A stretch of 6,619 bases of DNA, taken from assembly GCA_030598645.1 (NCBI GenBank), contig JAUVPN010000154.1, positions 1-6,619 on the forward strand, given 5' to 3'. The position numbers and the translations under genes were made by a program. Source of the DNA: Hyphomicrobium sp. Lineage in GTDB: Bacteria; Pseudomonadota; Alphaproteobacteria; Rhizobiales; Hyphomicrobiaceae. The notes beneath the pieces were generated by a model. The model did not search any database, was not told the DNA's origin, and saw only the letters and a program-made list of their open reading frames with translations. Shown here in pieces: positions 5,340-6,619 of the stretch. Positions within the stretch are counted from its first letter, which is position 1. Every line of letters begins with the position of its first letter.

Positions 5340-6584
5340 TTAAGCGGGGGGTGGCCCAAATACGATAACGGCGTTAAGGCCACCGAAGGCAAAGGAGTTC
5401 GACATTGCATAGTTAACCTTGAGGTCCCTACCTTCATTTGGAATGTAGTCAAGATCACACTCGGGATCCGGCTCATCGAGCCCGATGGTCGGTGGGACCC
5501 AATCCTCGTTGATAGCGCGGATGCAGGCCGCCGCTTCGATGCCTCCTCCAGCGCCAAGTGGGTGACCATGCATCGACTTCGTTGATGATATCGCCAAACT
5601 CTTGGCGTGGTTGCCAAAGACCGCCTTTATGGCCCTTGTTTCATTAGCATCGTTAATGGTCGTCGCGGTGCCATGCGCATTTAGATACTCAACATCAGAG
5701 GGCGCCAGTTTGGCATCCTCTAAGGCCAAGCGCATCGCCTCCCTCGGGCCTTCGATATCAGGATTGACCATATCCTTCGCGTCTGAAGACATGCCGTAGC
5801 CGACCAGCTCGGCTAGAATATTGGCGCCCCGTTCCTGAGCATGCTCCAAAGACTCCATCACTAGAATTCCCGCACCTTCGCTAAGGACGGTTCCATTGCG
5901 CTTCTTGGCAAATGGGAAGCAGCCCTCAGGCGATAATACGTGAAGGGCTTGCCAAGCTTTCATAGTGCCGTAGTTAATGACCGACTCCGAAGCTCCAGCT
6001 ATCGCAACGTCAACCGCGCCGTTACGGATGTAGTCGAGAGCGATGCCAATGGCATGTGTGGCCGTCGAGCACGCACTGCACGTCGCGAACGTCGGGCCCT
6101 TGACTCCAAATTCTATACCGACGTGTGCGCTTGCCGAAGAACCGATAATCCGCAACAGCGTCAGTGGGTGGGTTGCGCGCTTTCCTTCAATAAAGAGAGC
6201 GCGATAAGAGTTTTCGTATGTGACCAGCCCCCCAGCACCCGAACCAACAATGCATGCCGCGCGGTAGGGATCGGCAATCGGAAACTCGAGACCAGACTGC
6301 TTAACCGCCTCGTCGGCCGCCGCAGCGGCAAACCACGAGTAGCGGTCCGCATGCAAGACCAACTTATCGCGTTGAAAATGCCTCAACCGCTTCTTGGGAT
6401 CAAAATCCTTGATCTGCGCTGCAATGAGTATTTTGAGATCTTCAAGCGGAAAGCCGCCAAGCTCGCTTACGCCGCACCTGCCAGCCTTCATTGATGCCCA
6501 AAAGTCGTCGACGGTGAGGCCGATGGGCGTAACCACGCCGGTCCCTGTCACGACGACGCGGCGCGCGCCGTTCGCCTTTGCCAT
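5340..6584 (-). CDS. Beta-ketoacyl-ACP synthase, FabF/KAS II family, NodE-like branch
   Basis: A 414-residue condensing enzyme that would extend an acyl chain by decarboxylative condensation with malonyl-ACP in the cytoplasm. The full thiolase-fold catalytic set is present: nucleophile Cys172 in TCSACSTATHAIG, His304 in LNAHGTATTINDANET, Lys336 in SSTKS and His341 in MHGHPLGAGG. The N-terminus RRVVVTGTGVVTPIG and C-terminus SNSFAFGGLNAVIVF are standard for KAS II, and the length is complete. The MHGH motif (where housekeeping FabF has MTGH), NDANETRAIKAVFGNHA and PDPECDLDYIPN resemble rhizobial NodE more than housekeeping FabF, pointing to a specialised acyl chain instead of bulk fatty acid synthesis. 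ATG 6584 has GAGG at 6591-6594, six bases upstream. It is the first visible gene of a minus-strand run with the two cyclophilin-like genes. The acyl carrier protein partner is not in view and may lie upstream beyond the right edge. The acyl product is unknown. Confidence 0.94.
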   Translation of the reverse strand: MAKANGARRVVVTGTGVVTPIGLTVDDFWASMKAGRCGVSELGGFPLEDLKILIAAQIKDFDPKKRLRHFQRDKLVLHADRYSWFAAAAADEAVKQSGLEFPIADPYRAACIVGSGAGGLVTYENSYRALFIEGKRATHPLTLLRIIGSSASAHVGIEFGVKGPTFATCSACSTATHAIGIALDYIRNGAVDVAIAGASESVINYGTMKAWQALHVLSPEGCFPFAKKRNGTVLSEGAGILVMESLEHAQERGANILAELVGYGMSSDAKDMVNPDIEGPREAMRLALEDAKLAPSDVEYLNAHGTATTINDANETRAIKAVFGNHAKSLAISSTKSMHGHPLGAGGGIEAAACIRAINEDWVPPTIGLDEPDPECDLDYIPNEGRDLKVNYAMSNSFAFGGLNAVIVFGPPPA

Positions 6585-6619
6585 GGCTATCCTCTACCTG
6601 CCGGTTTTGGGCGTCGCAG

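Noticed and set aside
5940..6494. A 184-codon + strand open frame opposite the ketosynthase
   Set aside because: It is the antisense shadow of the conserved ketosynthase, including its catalytic cysteine region.
6585..6619. 3' end of an upstream minus-strand gene (stops at 6596-6594 or 6589-6587)
   Set aside because: Only 35 bases are visible, and stops occur in two frames; which, if any, belongs to a gene cannot be decided.

Overview
The window looks like chromosomal DNA from an alphaproteobacterium, most likely of the Rhizobiales/Hyphomicrobiales group. This is inferred from protein character: a BP26-like periplasmic SIMPL protein, a NodE-branch ketosynthase, an ELM1-family protein, moderately high GC, and a CCA-encoding tRNA-Ile2. 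No ribosomal RNA or other species-level marker is present, so the genus is not determined. The window is densely coded: nine complete protein genes, one gene cut by the left edge, and one tRNA. No insertion sequence, phage gene, CRISPR array or pseudogene was seen, and no gene-free stretch exceeds 300 bases.

Left block (1-2363, + strand): a tightly spaced run of a SnoaL-like/ketosteroid-isomerase-related protein (3' part only), panD (aspartate 1-decarboxylase, making beta-alanine), a GNAT acyltransferase and a nitrilase-superfamily C-N hydrolase. The GNAT and nitrilase correspond to two domains that are fused in one polypeptide in other bacteria. Their placement directly after panD suggests a shared pathway or regulation around beta-alanine or another small amine. 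This is the most interesting grouping in the window, but its function is inferred only from gene order.

Middle block (2386-4407): a SIMPL/DUF541 periplasmic protein lies on the minus strand, convergent with the nitrilase. It is divergent from a + strand tRNA with a CAT anticodon. Acceptor and anticodon-stem features mark this tRNA as the lysidine-modified tRNA-Ile2, not a methionine tRNA. The divergent spacer holds a perfect 8-bp inverted repeat. Downstream of the tRNA is a GT-B-like ELM1-family protein.

Right block (4412-6584, - strand): reading leftwards, a NodE-like beta-ketoacyl-ACP synthase is followed by two tandem paralogues with a cyclophilin-like (non-isomerase) fold. All three are on one strand with short gaps, probably one transcript. 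The block ends tail-to-tail with the ELM1 gene, only 4 bases between the stop codons.
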